NCBI GenBank assembly: GCA_944739405.2
Contig: OX123182.2
Location: forward strand, 64,359,183 to 64,423,182
Source of the DNA: Euclidia mi
Lineage: Eukaryota > Arthropoda > Insecta > Lepidoptera > Erebidae
Reading direction: 5' to 3'
Length of the DNA: 64,000 nt
The position numbers and the translations under genes were made by a program. Shown here in pieces: positions 19,717 to 30,394 of the stretch (positions are counted from its first letter, which is position 1; each line of letters begins with the position of its first letter). A model generated the notes under the pieces. The model saw only the letters and a program-made list of their open reading frames with translations, was not told the origin of the DNA and made no database searches.

Positions 19717-20990
19717 AGTACAGACCATTTGAGCTTAACAGAAGATATCTGCCAGAACTCTACACAACACTCTTCTCGGAGACAGAAGGACACCACAAAG
19801 GTTCTAATTAGATATTAAGAAAAATACAAGACAGAATTTGTATACATATTATTTAACTAAATTATGGTTGTAATAAAATAACTTAAGGGTATATACGTAT
19901 TTTTTAATTTATAGTTTGCTTAAATGAAGTCATTTGTAAAGTGGCCTTATTTATGAGCTCGAGGATAATGTCTACTCTGGGTAGACTGGTGGTCTGGTGG
20001 TGAGTGTTTCATCATCTCTGGTTAGGCCTCAGCCATTACTATAGACATCAATAAAAAAGCAGAACAGATTTTTTATATGTTCTGTATAGGTATTTCAAAT
20101 TGTGGCGTTATTGATTGACTGACAGACACAAACAGCCAAAAGTACTGGGCTCGATAAGCTGAAACTTGGCATGTATTTTTCTTGGGCACCGTAGGCGTGC
20201 ACTAAGGGAACGTTTAAATAAAAAAAAATGTTCGGGCGTAGCTGCAGACATCCTCTAGTAATTTTATATGCCAGATAACTTATTCGGCACCTCTCGTTAG
20301 GTGGTGAAATTGAGCCATTGTGTTAAGTATTTTATCTTTAAGTGGAGTTATAATTAAATGAATAGGTAAACGTTGTTTTCAACTGTCGCAATCAAGAGTT
20401 TTACCATGACGGAGATTGCTGCAGTTAGCCTGAAAAGCCGGGCAAACGTTACATAATATAATATACCAAGTCTAAATATAATATGTACCAACCAAATGAA
20501 AATATTAATTAACAGAAACTTTTTCTAAAGTATAATATACAAATTCATCTTCATTTCCCAAAGAAAACCAGTAAGTCGAACTTACAAGGTTTACACATGA
20601 GTTCAGAATTCCTACAAATCTAAGTCCCCTTCGATCATAAGTAAATCCAACTTAAAAGAGTACACACAGGTTCAGAATTACTACAAACCTAAATCCTTTT
20701 TGGTCTATTGCAATTCTAATAGAGTGCGTAAAGGGCGTGTTCGATCTTAGTACATTAGTATTCCACATTCGAAACCGCCTCTCTGTAAGGTGAAATAACC
20801 TCTGTAGAATGTTTAGGAGTGGCGAAACTTTGGACGCACCATTCACTAATAAATAACATAATATATCAAAGACTAACTATTGGGCTCGTATTGCTTAATA
20901 ATTTTGTTACCAATTTTGATTATTTGAGCTTCTTATTACGAGTTTGTTGTTACTTTTGACTGTCTAAGGGTTATGTTATTATCTTAACAC
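19717..20990. other. Unit sequence with Helitron-like remnant
   Basis: Aligns with copy A 1480-3110. A Helitron-like remnant at about 20069-20268 ends CATCCTCTAG and is shared with copy A at 1715-1908. A short local duplication of an AACTTACAAG...TTCAGAATTCCTACAAA stretch occurs at 20567-20700. No gene. Confidence 0.6.
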
Positions 20991-20994
20991 AATT

Positions 20995-21114
20995 TTTATG
21001 TTTCTTAACCGTAGGGGTGCACTGAGAAGGGATTTCACGAAATTCGCACGGGATCTGGAAGAAACGGATAATAAAATGTTCACATGTATCTGCGGGCATC
21101 CTCTAGTTCAAATA
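20995..21114 (+). mobile_element. Helitron-like tail joined at a deletion
   Basis: This starts inside the element (at TTCTTAACCGTAGGGGTGCA) and ends GGGCATCCTCTAG. The fuller counterpart in copy C is 42703-42893. The deletion of about 9 kb in copy B therefore has one end inside this repeat. Confidence 0.65.
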
Positions 21115-21813
21115 CCTATAGTAGTCAGAATTTAATTTCACTACATAAAAACAACGTCGTGCCTGTCTTGCATATTAAATTTGGTGACACACTGTAACGG
21201 GTTCTAGAATAGAAACGCAGTAGAGGTTCTAGGTGCGTTTATTGCCGAGTATTGTCTCACTTCCCTTGCCACGAGTATGACCGACCAACAACACGACACT
21301 GGCCTGAACACTAAGGGCTGCAGTCTCCCACGCTGTTCCCTCCGGTGGTGTGTAGGGCAGGTTGCTCGAAGGGCTGCGCGTAGCGGGCAGATCCTCGCAG
21401 GCCGTTGGTTCAGCTGGCAGGCGCCGGTGGTCTGAGTGCGATGAGCAGGGTAGGGCCAGACTCTTCGGCAGAGGTGACGTCGAGGGCGGTGCAGGGTAGT
21501 GTAGCGGTCTAGGTAGAGTAACCCGGAGCCTTAAGGTGGACCTGGAACCTGAAGGAAAGCAGCATTAGGAGAGCCACAACCAATTGAGTCAGGCAGGCGG
21601 CGTCAGCCGGCCTCAGCTAGCAGGTAGAGAGATGGGCAGTACGCTAACAAAACATTCTACAGTTATTATTATGTATGGTGATAGCTTACTAGTTACTAGT
21701 AGTCCTTATTCAAAGACCTTATCTGATAAAAAAACAACCAGATAAGTAAATTAAATCTATTATTATATAATAGTACATATCGTCATAATGACAACATTTT
21801 ATTCTTTGACACT

Positions 21814-21987
21814 AATACTTTTATTAAAAGTAATTTTATTTTAACAAAAGATACTATGTATCTTTCTCGCTCGTTTAAACGACAACTTGCTAAATTATTA
21901 GCATTTAATTTATACAGTGACCCAAGTACTGTTAGAGTACATGACAATTCCATTATTGACTTTCATAATAATAATAATTTAAATTAA
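21814..21987 (+). pseudogene. LINE ORF1 C-terminal remnant
   Basis: An open stretch of about 57 codons ends at a stop at 21985-21987 and contains RSFKRQLAKLLAFNLYSDPS and a VHDNSIIDF end. It lies just upstream of ORF2 in the same LINE, where the C-terminus of the nucleic-acid binding ORF1 protein is expected. Assignment rests on position; the domain itself is not identifiable from this remnant. Confidence 0.45.
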
Positions 21988-22040
21988 ATTCTGAGACAGT
22001 AGAGAACACTTCTAGCTATAATAAGATTACTCGTAACTCA

Positions 22041-23021
22041 TTGACTAATACACTTAAACATAATAACAAAAATTTGATTAAATTAGTACATCAGAATATT
22101 AGAAGTATGATTAATAAAGATTTAGAAATGGAATTGTTTATGAACTGTAATGCTGTTGATATATTTTGCATCACTGAACATTGGCTAAAAAGCAACCAGT
22201 TCATGTTCAATTTCAGTAATCATATAGTAGGAAGCTCGTTTAGCCGGCAGCAAGCAGTACATGGTGGCTCGATGATTTTACTTAATAAGCAACTTAAATT
22301 TAAGGAGCGTCATGATATTGTAAGTTGTCTGTATGTTGAGGGAACTATTGAGGTAGCCTGTGTGGAACTGAGGAGATTTATTGTAAAAAGTGTATACAGG
22401 CCTCCTTCAGCATTGTATGATAGCTTCGAGCGTATTATGGATGAGATATTAAACAAAGTTGCAAAAATAAATAAAAATGTTGTTGTGTGTGGTGACTTTA
22501 ATGTAAATTTATTGGAGGATAGTAGTCTTAGTACAAAATTGAAAGCGCTGTTTCTGTCATATAATCTGAAGAACTTATTCTTAGAGCCCACAAGAGTTAC
22601 TTCCTCTACATCTACTTGCCTAGATAATATATTTACAGATATCATAGTAAGAGACAAGCAAATTATTAGACAGTTAGACTCAGACCATTGTGGACAGCAG
22701 ATCTCCTTTAATGATAACAGTAAGAATGTTTCTAGGCAAAATATAGTTGTAATACCTAAAACTGCAACTCGTTTTGCTAGGTTTCAAAGTAAACTAATGA
22801 CTAGCTGGTCACTGTTAGATGGTGAAGGTGACCCTAATTTGTTATATAATAGATTTTTCAAAGCGATTTGTACTGAATTTAATTCGGTTTTCACACCTAG
22901 AACGATTACAGTTAGAGGTAATCCAACCTTCTGTGAATGGGCACCAAAGCCCAGTTGTTGCCCATTCATAAAAGTAGAAAGAGATTGTATGAGCTATACG
23001 ACGAGAGAAACTTTAATTTAA
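22041..23021 (+). pseudogene. LINE ORF2 endonuclease domain
   Basis: 326 codons with the apurinic/apyrimidinic-like endonuclease of a non-LTR retrotransposon. It shows the QNIRS block, the catalytic glutamate in TEHWL, the YRPPS block, VVVCGDFNVNLL and the catalytic histidine in SDH near residue 214. The ORF ends in a frameshift near 23000, after which the frame moves to the 22937-23146 ORF (ERLYELYDERNFNLSEQF-type sequence), which itself ends in a stop. The endonuclease nicks the target DNA to prime reverse transcription. This copy is dead because ORF2 is broken at several points. Confidence 0.88.
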
Positions 23022-23295
23022 GTGAACAATTTCAGGATTATGTTAGAAACTATGCTAGGCTATTTCGAAATCTTTGCAAGAAAACTAAGTCTCTTTACCT
23101 GAGTTCAAGGATTAGGAGTAGTGACGATAAAATGAAAATGACATGAAATATTATAAACAGCGAGACTGGGAAAGTTAAAAGTAATAGTTCAAAATTTAGT
23201 TTGAACATTGATAACGACACTATTACATCAGACTCAAAAGTTGCATCGGCGTTTGAAAGCTTTTTACTGATATTCCCGTTATTACTACTAGATCT

Positions 23296-24348
23296 TTGGA
23301 CTCATCAACCAATGCAGCGGAATCTCTTTTAAAAGAAAACATGAGTACAACCTATAGTAATTTCTCATTTCAGTATATAAATTCAAATGATGTTATAAAA
23401 GCTTTTAATACTATAAATTTAAAGAAGACTGCAGACTTGTGGGGAAATTCCGTTACTATTACCAAGTCCATTATTGCTTTAGCTGCTAACAGATTAGCTT
23501 TAATATTTAATAAGTGTATTGACTATGGTGTATTTCCTGATCTTATGAAAGATATATAGGTAATACCTTTGTACAAAGCAGGTAGCACATCAGACCCCAC
23601 CAACTATAGGCCAATTTCTGTGCTGCCCACATTTAGCAAAATTTTCGAGAAATTTATACTAGACCAACTGCAAAGTTATTTTAATAACAACGAGCTTCTA
23701 TACTCTAAACAATTTGGTTTTACAAAGGGGCGCTCAACGACCGATGCCGGTGTTGAGCTTGTAAAACATATCTTTGATGCCTGGGAGGATTCACATGATG
23801 CTTTAGGTGTCTTCTGTGATTTGTCCAAGGCCTTTGATTGTGTAGAACATGATACATTGATCAGGAAATTACATCACTATGGTTTAAGTAGTTCTGTTTT
23901 GCATATTCTTACTTCATATTTGAGTAAGAGGATTCAGAGAGTTGATGTCAACGGGACGCGTTCGCATGGGTCTGTAGTCAAAAGGGGCGTCCCACAGGGT
24001 TCAATCCTCGGTCCTTTTTTATTTTTAGTTTATATTAATGACTTACCACACCTCGTCAATGACAAGCACGGGATAGTACTGTTTGCTGATGATACCTCAC
24101 TTTTATTTAAATTAAAACGACAGTAAATTGATATGGACCATGTAAACATTACTATCTCAAAGGTGGTTCGCTGGTTTGAGGTTAACAACCTGCTTTTAAA
24201 TAGACTAAAAACTAAATGTATTCGATTTTTGATGCCTAACGTCAAACAAGTGAACACCTCAGTAAAGGTTAAGGATGATGTGTTGGATCTTGTGGATAAC
24301 ACCAAATTTTTAGGCATTACAGTAGATTCTATGGGGACCACATATTAG
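23296..24348 (+). pseudogene. LINE ORF2 reverse transcriptase domain
   Basis: Three consecutive open pieces (23296-23559, 23569-24126, 24133-24348) are separated by in-frame or near-frame stops such as the TAG at 23557. Blocks present are NYRPISVLPTFSKIFEKF, the DLSKAFDCVEHD catalytic block, RGVPQGSILGPFLF and the catalytic FADDTSLLF near 24081-24107. The pieces join to a typical non-LTR reverse transcriptase with point lesions only. Decay is moderate, more than in the LINE at 11523-13562. Confidence 0.88.
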
Positions 24349-24457
24349 TAAATTGTCGAATAGACTCAGCTCTGCAGCATACGCAGTCAGAAAAATTCGC
24401 TAGTTAACTGACATTGACACTGCCAGGCTTGTATATCATAGCTATTTTCATAGTATA

Positions 24458-24907
24458 ATGACATACGGTATTCTCCTGTGGGGAAATGCTGCCGACATTC
24501 AGACCATCTTTGTTCTGCAGAAAAGAGCTATTCGAGCAATTTATAATTTGGATTATGGGGCTTCGTTACGGAATAAATTCAAGGAAATAAACATTTTAAC
24601 AGTTGCAAGCCAGTACATTTATTCCAACCTAATATATTTATTCCAAAACAAGGCCTCATACTCAAAGAAAAGTGATATCCAAAATTTGAATACTAGAAAT
24701 AAGAGTAAGCTAGTAGTGCCGGCTACCCGGGTAGAGAAAATAAAAAAATCTTTTCAAGGCCAATGTGTGCGCTTTTACAATAAAGTGCCAAGCAATATTC
24801 ATAATTTAAGTCATAATAAATTCAAAAACATTATAAAACGTAAACTTTGTCAAAAAGGGTACTATTCAGTGCTAGATTATATTGAAGATAAAAATGCTTG
24901 GGATTAA
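24458..24907 (+). pseudogene. LINE ORF2 C-terminal domain
   Basis: 149 codons starting MTYGILLWGNAADIQTIFVL, the post-reverse-transcriptase region common to Jockey-like ORF2 proteins (YGILLWG...QKRAIRAIYN). It ends at the natural ORF2 stop, near KGYYSVLDYIEDKNAW. It is separated from the reverse transcriptase pieces by a frameshift around 24349-24400. Confidence 0.8.
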
Positions 24908-25320
24908 TTTGCTTGGACCCACAGGCTACTTATGTTTGATTAGTGTTAAGTTTCATGTGAGTGTGAGTTATTGTGTCTATATTATGCTAGTTAGTACTTT
25001 TATATTATTATTAAAAAAGCCTTATTAATTGACAATAACATTATAGACACACCAGCTCATATACCTATGAAAAACTCAATGTAGTTACTAAGTTTTTAAA
25101 TTGTATAGAATCAAGACGTAGAAAAGAGTGGCCCGGCGTTTCTTGCCTGATTCTTCTCACGAGGCTCTACTTTCTGAACAGGCATTTTTTTTCAATGCTC
25201 AACTATGTTAATATGCATTTAAAGTTACTTTTTTTTTTTATTTGTATGACTTTCTGACGTGTCCAAAAAATTTAAACATTTTTATGGAAATAAACATATT
25301 TGAGTTTGAGTTTGAGTTTG

Positions 25321-25502
25321 CTAGTGCAGTAAATGAAGTAACTCACCCAGCTGCTGGGATCAGGATACACATATATATTTGTAGTTTATACACCTGCCAC
25401 AATCATCTCTGCACTACCCTAAGGTTGACTGGCAGAAAATGCTATATAGCATTAAGTCCGCCTTTGCATTAAAAATGCAGGAAGTGTAAAAATAAATAAA
25501 TA
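25321..25502 (+). mobile_element. Second LINE 3' fragment
   Basis: A 3' end with GGTTGACTGGCAGAAAATGC, GCATTAAGTCCGCCTTTGCA and an AATAAATAAATAAG tail, a layout common for lepidopteran LINE 3' ends. It sits directly behind the TTTGAG tail of the first LINE, so one was inserted into or next to the other. Confidence 0.65.
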
Positions 25503-25698
25503 AGACGTAGGGTCAGTAGGTACGCGTAGGTATGTAGTAGAAGCAACGTTAGAGTAGCGGTGCCGGCCTCTCTGACGGCCCCTTTATATACCGGGCCCTC
25601 CATCAGAGTTGGAGTCCGTTCATGACCATATTTGGTCAGGCTTCGCGAGCGCGGATGATGGCCTTCTCTGATTGGCCGAGCGTATGAACGGTACTGTT

Positions 25699-25781
25699 AC
25701 GTAGACGCGGTAGGTACAGGACATACGTCACAATACCGCCCGCCTTAGGTGACGTATGTCCGGTACCTACCGCGTCTACGT
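25699..25781. repeat. 33-bp inverted repeat at the element's 3' end
   Basis: Arms 25699-25731 and 25749-25781 differ at one position and enclose a 17-base loop. The arms include ACGCGGTAGGTAC and ACATACGTCAC. The structure ends four bases before the 3' edge of the solo-LTR-like element. Confidence 0.9.
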
Positions 25782-25785
25782 CACA

Positions 25786-26304
25786 ACACAGATTCCAACG
25801 CCGCTCGTTTCAACGAATGGTTCAACATTGCTCTTAAAAAAATATCCAGGAATCCATTTAATTATATTGGTCCATTCGTTAAGGAGAAGTTAGGTGACAA
25901 ACACACTGACAGTAAAATTTTATTTCCCTTAAGTGGTGACCCATTCAGGTCTGGGTCTGCTGAGTGACCGCACCGCTCGTTGTTGCGTTAACACCAGAGT
26001 CCTTCCGTGATTCGGAGGGCACATAAAGCCGTCGGCCTTGGTTCTTGTCTTAGGATAAGAATCGTTAGGTCAAGCAGATGCCTTCGCGCAGTCCAAAAAC
26101 TCCGACACCAGAGTTGGCCATTGAGTTAACACGAAAAATTAAAAAAGATAATAATGAACGTGGCAAGTATTTAAGAGATACTTATGTACATATGTATATC
26201 ATACAATATATAGGTAAAATACATTTCCCCCCCCCCGTGGGATCTCCACCTTGTCGTGGTGGATTTTTATACATTACTAGGTAGACATTCAAAACAGTGT
26301 TGAT
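25786..26304. other. Unit sequence, no gene
   Basis: Positions 25790-26215 align with copy C 42980-43420. A run of cytosines at 26227-26236 is followed by a CCACCTTGTCGTGGTGG hairpin. The join near 26230-26270 marks a 1.3-kb deletion relative to copy C. The ORFs here are not conserved. Confidence 0.5.
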
Positions 26305-26366
26305 AATCACACTAATAATACAAACATATTGTCTGATGACAATATGTTTGTATTATTAGTGTGATT
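26305..26366. repeat. Perfect 29-bp palindrome, loop of 4
   Basis: Arm AATCACACTAATAATACAAA... (26305-26333) and its exact reverse complement (26338-26366) enclose TGAT. Copy C has only part of one arm here (near 44735-44750), so the fold-back arose in copy B. Confidence 0.95.
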
Positions 26367-26849
26367 AACGTGTGCGAAATACAGTGATCTGTATTTCGCA
26401 GAAAATCTACATCGTAACGCATTTATAATTTAGTAGTAGGTAAGTAGTAAAAGATAGGTACTCCATTATTACTTACAAGCAATCAATCCTAAGTAGTACG
26501 TGGTTCAATCAGTACACGAGTGAATGAATCCAAACTGCTCCATCTAGGCATCCGAGAGCGAGTTAATCTGCCGTAGTGAAAAATTTTAACGACTGGTCTA
26601 ACCTCGGTTTGACCTAGATTCGCACTAATTAGGCAAGGGGAGGGGAGGTAAAACGGCAGTTGCATCGTGCAAAATGCAAGCAGGCCACCGTATCGGGTTA
26701 GAGGGAATATGTACCTACTAATGCTCAGTCTAATAAATGTTCCGATATTAACTCTATAGTGCTCTTACTCTTAGCCTTGAACTTTCTACTTATATATTCT
26801 AGAGCCTGAGATACAGATTGTGTTTAGGTCGGGTGCCTAAATCTTATAA
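26367..26849. other. Unit sequence, no gene
   Basis: Aligns with 44750-45200 of copy C, including CTCCATCTAGGCATCCGAGA at 26538. No gene. Confidence 0.6.
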
Positions 26850-26851
26850 TA

Positions 26852-27968
26852 TGTGGAGAAGGAGGCACCTTAGCACAGAGGCAGATTTGAACATGTTGAT
26901 TTCTGAACACAGCTTTATGTTAATCTATGCCGCAACTCCATTTTAATATTGGCAACACTGGCTGCCACAAACATCAAGTCACAGAGCGCGATAATTTTTT
27001 TGTAATATTTTATCTTCCAAGTGATCATGGGGCAGATTTGGTCAAAACAAACGGGGCTGATTTGAACGGGACGTTCAAATGTGCCCCGCACCCGGCTTAA
27101 ATGCAAACTTCAAATGTTTTCTAATACATTTATTCTAAATGTAATACCTAATTGATATTAAATGCATCACTAACTGTAATTCATTATTTAAAGAATGGTT
27201 AGAACATACAAAAAGAAGCGGGAAAATACAATCAATGAAGATGATGTCCAAAATGCTGTTTTATGCGTCATCAACGGAACTATGAAACTTAGAAGAGCTG
27301 CAGATGTATAATTATGGACTGACGCCGAGTACACTCTTCTATCGAGTTAAAAAATATAAAGAAAACATAGCTCCAAGAAGTGAACTATTTTCAAGTAAAT
27401 ACACTGTTGCTCAGGTATTTACTAATGACGAGGAAAAATGCTTCAAAAAACCTCTTGACAAGATCAAAAATGAACTATGGCCTTAGTTAGTATTATATAA
27501 TTATAATAACAATAAACTAATACTCTTGTGCAATATGACTATTTTTGAACAAGGAGGAAGTTAGACACAATTAAAAACTATAACTTTTATTTTTGTTACT
27601 GTAATGCAAGACTTAGCTTTAGAAGTTTCGTTTAAGTTTATTTTATATTTTAATAACAATAAATATAATTATAATAAAGACTAATTATTACTCTATCCTC
27701 TCTTTTTTCTGGTTTTTAACCCATTTTTCAAAACTGCCCCATGGCGTTTCAAATGTGCCCCCATGGGGAGGCAGATTTGAACAAATTTGAGTTTTAAAAA
27801 AATCTCATTTTTCTCTTTAACGTTTTCAACAAATTCAAACATTTCATCATTTTTATATTAATAAAGGCGTAAGTAAGCTAAAAAAAATATGTCTTTTCAA
27901 TTTCTCTTTACAGTTGATTTTTTATGAGTCCAAATATGAAAAATGTGCTAATGTGCCTCCTTCTCCCC
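26852..27968 (+). mobile_element. pogo/Tigger-like DNA transposon, internally decayed
   Basis: 1117 bp bounded by TA on both sides (26850-26851 and 27969-27970). The terminal inverted repeats read GGAGAAGGAGGCACCTTAGC at the left and, on the minus strand, GGAGAAGGAGGCACATTAGC at the right. Subterminal motifs GCAGATTTGAAC and CAAATGTGCCCC recur near both ends. Copies C and D are empty here (near 45195). The only coding remnant is an N-terminal DNA-binding domain. Confidence 0.85.
27194..27486 (+). pseudogene. Tigger/pogo transposase N-terminal HTH remnant
   Basis: It opens MVRTYKKKRENTINEDDVQN and continues AVLCVINGTMKLRRAADV, which matches the psq-type helix-turn-helix start of Tigger-like transposases. 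It then meets a stop, and the frame shifts to NYGLTPSTLFYRVKKYKEN...KYTVAQVFTNDEEKCFK, the expected continuation. The ORF ends at 27486 with no DDE catalytic domain. The protein would have bound the element's ends. It is non-functional here and likely an internally deleted derivative that depended on a full-length transposase. Confidence 0.75.
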
Positions 27969-27970
27969 TA

Positions 27971-28207
27971 CGTATTCTAACAGTCTCACAAATTTTTTTA
28001 TATTTATACCTACGTCTAATGCTCTGTGTATGTCAACTTGGCTAAATTAATGTAACATGATTTGTTTCTGAGGTGTTAAAAATACACGAGTCTAGCGTCG
28101 CCGCCGTACGAAGTAATTTAAAAAACATACTTACGTCAAAAACTTTCTACATCAGTGACGATCATTTATTGGCTTTTATAGTAGGTTCTACGATAAGTAA
28201 AAAAAAA
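27971..28207. other. Unit sequence, no gene
   Basis: Aligns with about 45200-45425 in copy C. No gene. Confidence 0.5.
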
Positions 28208-28649
28208 TCGGGCAAGTGCGAGTCTGACCCGCGCACCGAGGGTTCCGTACGCATTGTATTTTGTATCAAGACGAATTTTGCCCTTTTTTTATGTCGAGTG
28301 CCGTTATAGAATATTGCTAAAATAAGTATAAGAAAAGCTTTTCTACTGTTAACATGAATGACCTCCTTAACTTTAGCAGTAATCGCGAAAATATTTAAGT
28401 AAGTTGAAAATTAAGGTTAAAAGTTTTAACAAAAATCTAATTTTGACCATATCTTTTTATCGGGTTTACCCAGGACGCTGTTTTTTATACATCTAATAGA
28501 AACTATAGACCTCAGTATCTGGCATAAATATCAATTTGCTAGGTCCACCCGTTCCTGAGAAAACCGGTGGTGACACACGGACCGACAGACAGACAAACGG
28601 ACAAGAAAGTGATCTTATAAGGGTTCCGTTTTTTACGGAACCTTAAAAA
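28208..28649 (+). mobile_element. GGGTTCC-type non-autonomous repeat, copy B
   Basis: Begins TCGGGCAAGTGCGAGTCTGA...GAGGGTTCCGTAC and ends GGGTTCCGTTTTTTACGGAACCTTAAAAA. It is inserted in an A-run. Copies C/D are empty near 45422. The same ends bound the 1.64-kb element 35318-36953 and, diverged, 60229-60929. It ends in a short hairpin and has no ORF. Confidence 0.8.
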
Positions 28650-30147
28650 CAGTATTTATAAAAAATTACACCGCCATTTTATGCTTGTAGTTTTGATGAA
28701 CCTACGATCAAAAGTTTTTCACCAATTTATTGAAAACATAGCTGACCAAAAATAATGAAATCTAACAATTCGATACATTTTCACAATATAGCATAATAAT
28801 ATCATAATTCTAGAATAACAATGTGGAAAGTCGCTAAACGTATCTCATGATCATGATCTATAAAGTTTCCCAAGTTGCTCTAGAGTTGGAGATGAATATC
28901 GCGAAATTCGCCGGCGAAACTTGATCACGAGTTGGAAACAAATAGAGACGTACCTATGTAGTAACGAGTGCACTTTGTAAGACTTCTTGTTTCGTGTCGT
29001 CGCCTACCTGACGTATATACCTGCGGAACCGATTACACCCCTCTGAATGCATCTTGTAGCGCACACAGATACGTATGTTGCCAGCATAACAAGAACTTTA
29101 ATTGCATAGATTTACTGTATAAAAGCACGTCAGCCTAAACTGGCACAAGCCTCACTTGATACTTTCTAGAGTTTATAGATTTCCATTTTGATTAAAGGCG
29201 TCGACAAATTAGACGATTGGCAATAGACTGCAAACGAGCTGCAATACGCGCCGAAACGCACAATGTCAGATTCTGTAGTAGTCCTTAGAAGGACTCAAGC
29301 ACAATATTAACATAATCTGCTGCAGAAATAATAAAAAATAAGGCGTACAAAGCCTAAGTTAGCCTAATTTACAATTTTTTGAATATGTTACGTACGAACA
29401 ACAAAAAACTATTTATACTTGAGCTAAGTTAAGGAGGTAGTACTTACCTAAACGGTAAATATTTCGCAAATATATCCCTGAATAACAAAACGGAGCATCA
29501 AACATATATAATTACAAATACAGCGATACCCACACAATGCAGTAAATTAAAAAAAACACTTTCCTCCTTTTACATGTATAGGGAGCTAATCCAAATTTTA
29601 TTTCAGCTTTGTAGGCGGGGTGGACATGGACATACCAAATTTCAGCTCGTTAGTGCCTACACTTTCCGGATTTAACCGCGGATGGACAGACGGGCGGACA
29701 GACATGGCGAGACTATTATAGTTCCATGTAGTTCGCTACTGAATGCTAAAAAGACATCCTTTTGTCATCGATTGTACACCAAGCTCTGTTGCATTCCTAG
29801 AACGTGATAATAAGTTAAACGAATACATCATATTACTATTTACATATAGAACTTAGAAGGAATAAGTAAAATAATTTATCGAACATTCATAAATTCTTCA
29901 TGAGTAATGAAAATACCAATGAGACTCAGCATAAAATTGCGTATTAATCAAACACTGAAATTACTGGTTTTGCTCTAGTAATTGTGTTCTATTTGCTTGG
30001 AACAGATCGAACAATACTGCTAGTAGATACATCAGAATAAAACACGGTGTATTGGACAAATATTGGAATATCGAATGTTTCATATTGAAAACCACAAGCC
30101 AATAATAATTTTACTGTCTGTATTTGAAAATGCAACACAGCGATATT
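28650..30147. other. Unit sequence, no gene
   Basis: Aligns with A 6880-8386 and C 45425-46998. It contains the empty site (about 29332-29345) for copy A's Helitron and the empty site near 29832 for copy A's 2-kb insert. Confidence 0.6.
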
Positions 30148-30394
30148 AAAATTTGATTAAATAAAATTTCTGTTTGTGCTACTATATTATCGTAAATCTG
30201 TTAACTCGAAAGCCCAACCAATGTGGTGCGTAAATATTTGGTGGAAATAATGATTATTTACTTTGATACATTATCAATTTTCTATATTAAAGTTTGACAC
30301 ACAAATCACAAAATGGAGTTCTATACTTATTTCGAGTAAACCATTCATATTTGCATACCGAATAATAAAAACAAATTGAAAAAAGCAGCGGAAA

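Larger units (their letters stand above)
21654..25320 (+). mobile_element. Jockey-like LINE, 5'-truncated, decayed
   Basis: Contains the end of ORF1 and a broken ORF2, then a 3' UTR and a tail of TTTGAG repeats (near 25300-25319). The 3' UTR includes GTTTCTTGCCTGATTCTTCT and AGGCATTTTTTT stretches typical of lepidopteran LINE ends. The 5' junction near 21654 is approximate. Confidence 0.8.
21193..25785 (+). mobile_element. Solo-LTR-like element with nested LINEs
   Basis: The edges are TGTAACGGGTTCTAG at 21193 and TACGTCACA at 25785, with ACAC on both sides (21189-21192 and 25786-25789). Copy C has the empty site near 42974 (GACACACAGATTGC). TG...CA ends and a 4-bp duplication fit a Ty3/Gypsy LTR. 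The flanking parts 21193-21653 and about 25503-25785 would make a single LTR of roughly 745 bp with a TATA-like TTTATATA near 25582. I see no second LTR or pol of this family. Confidence 0.65.
10729..30147. repeat. Array unit copy B
   Basis: The second head-to-tail copy. Unit sequence is at 10729-10949 and 18269-20990. It then jumps to sequence equivalent to about 42780 of copy C (20995-21192 and 25786-26230), then to the equivalent of 44685-46998 (26270-30147). So about 9 kb present in copy C is missing. It holds the Gypsy element, a solo-LTR-like element with LINEs, a SINE, a pogo-like transposon and a GGGTTCC-type repeat. Confidence 0.85.
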
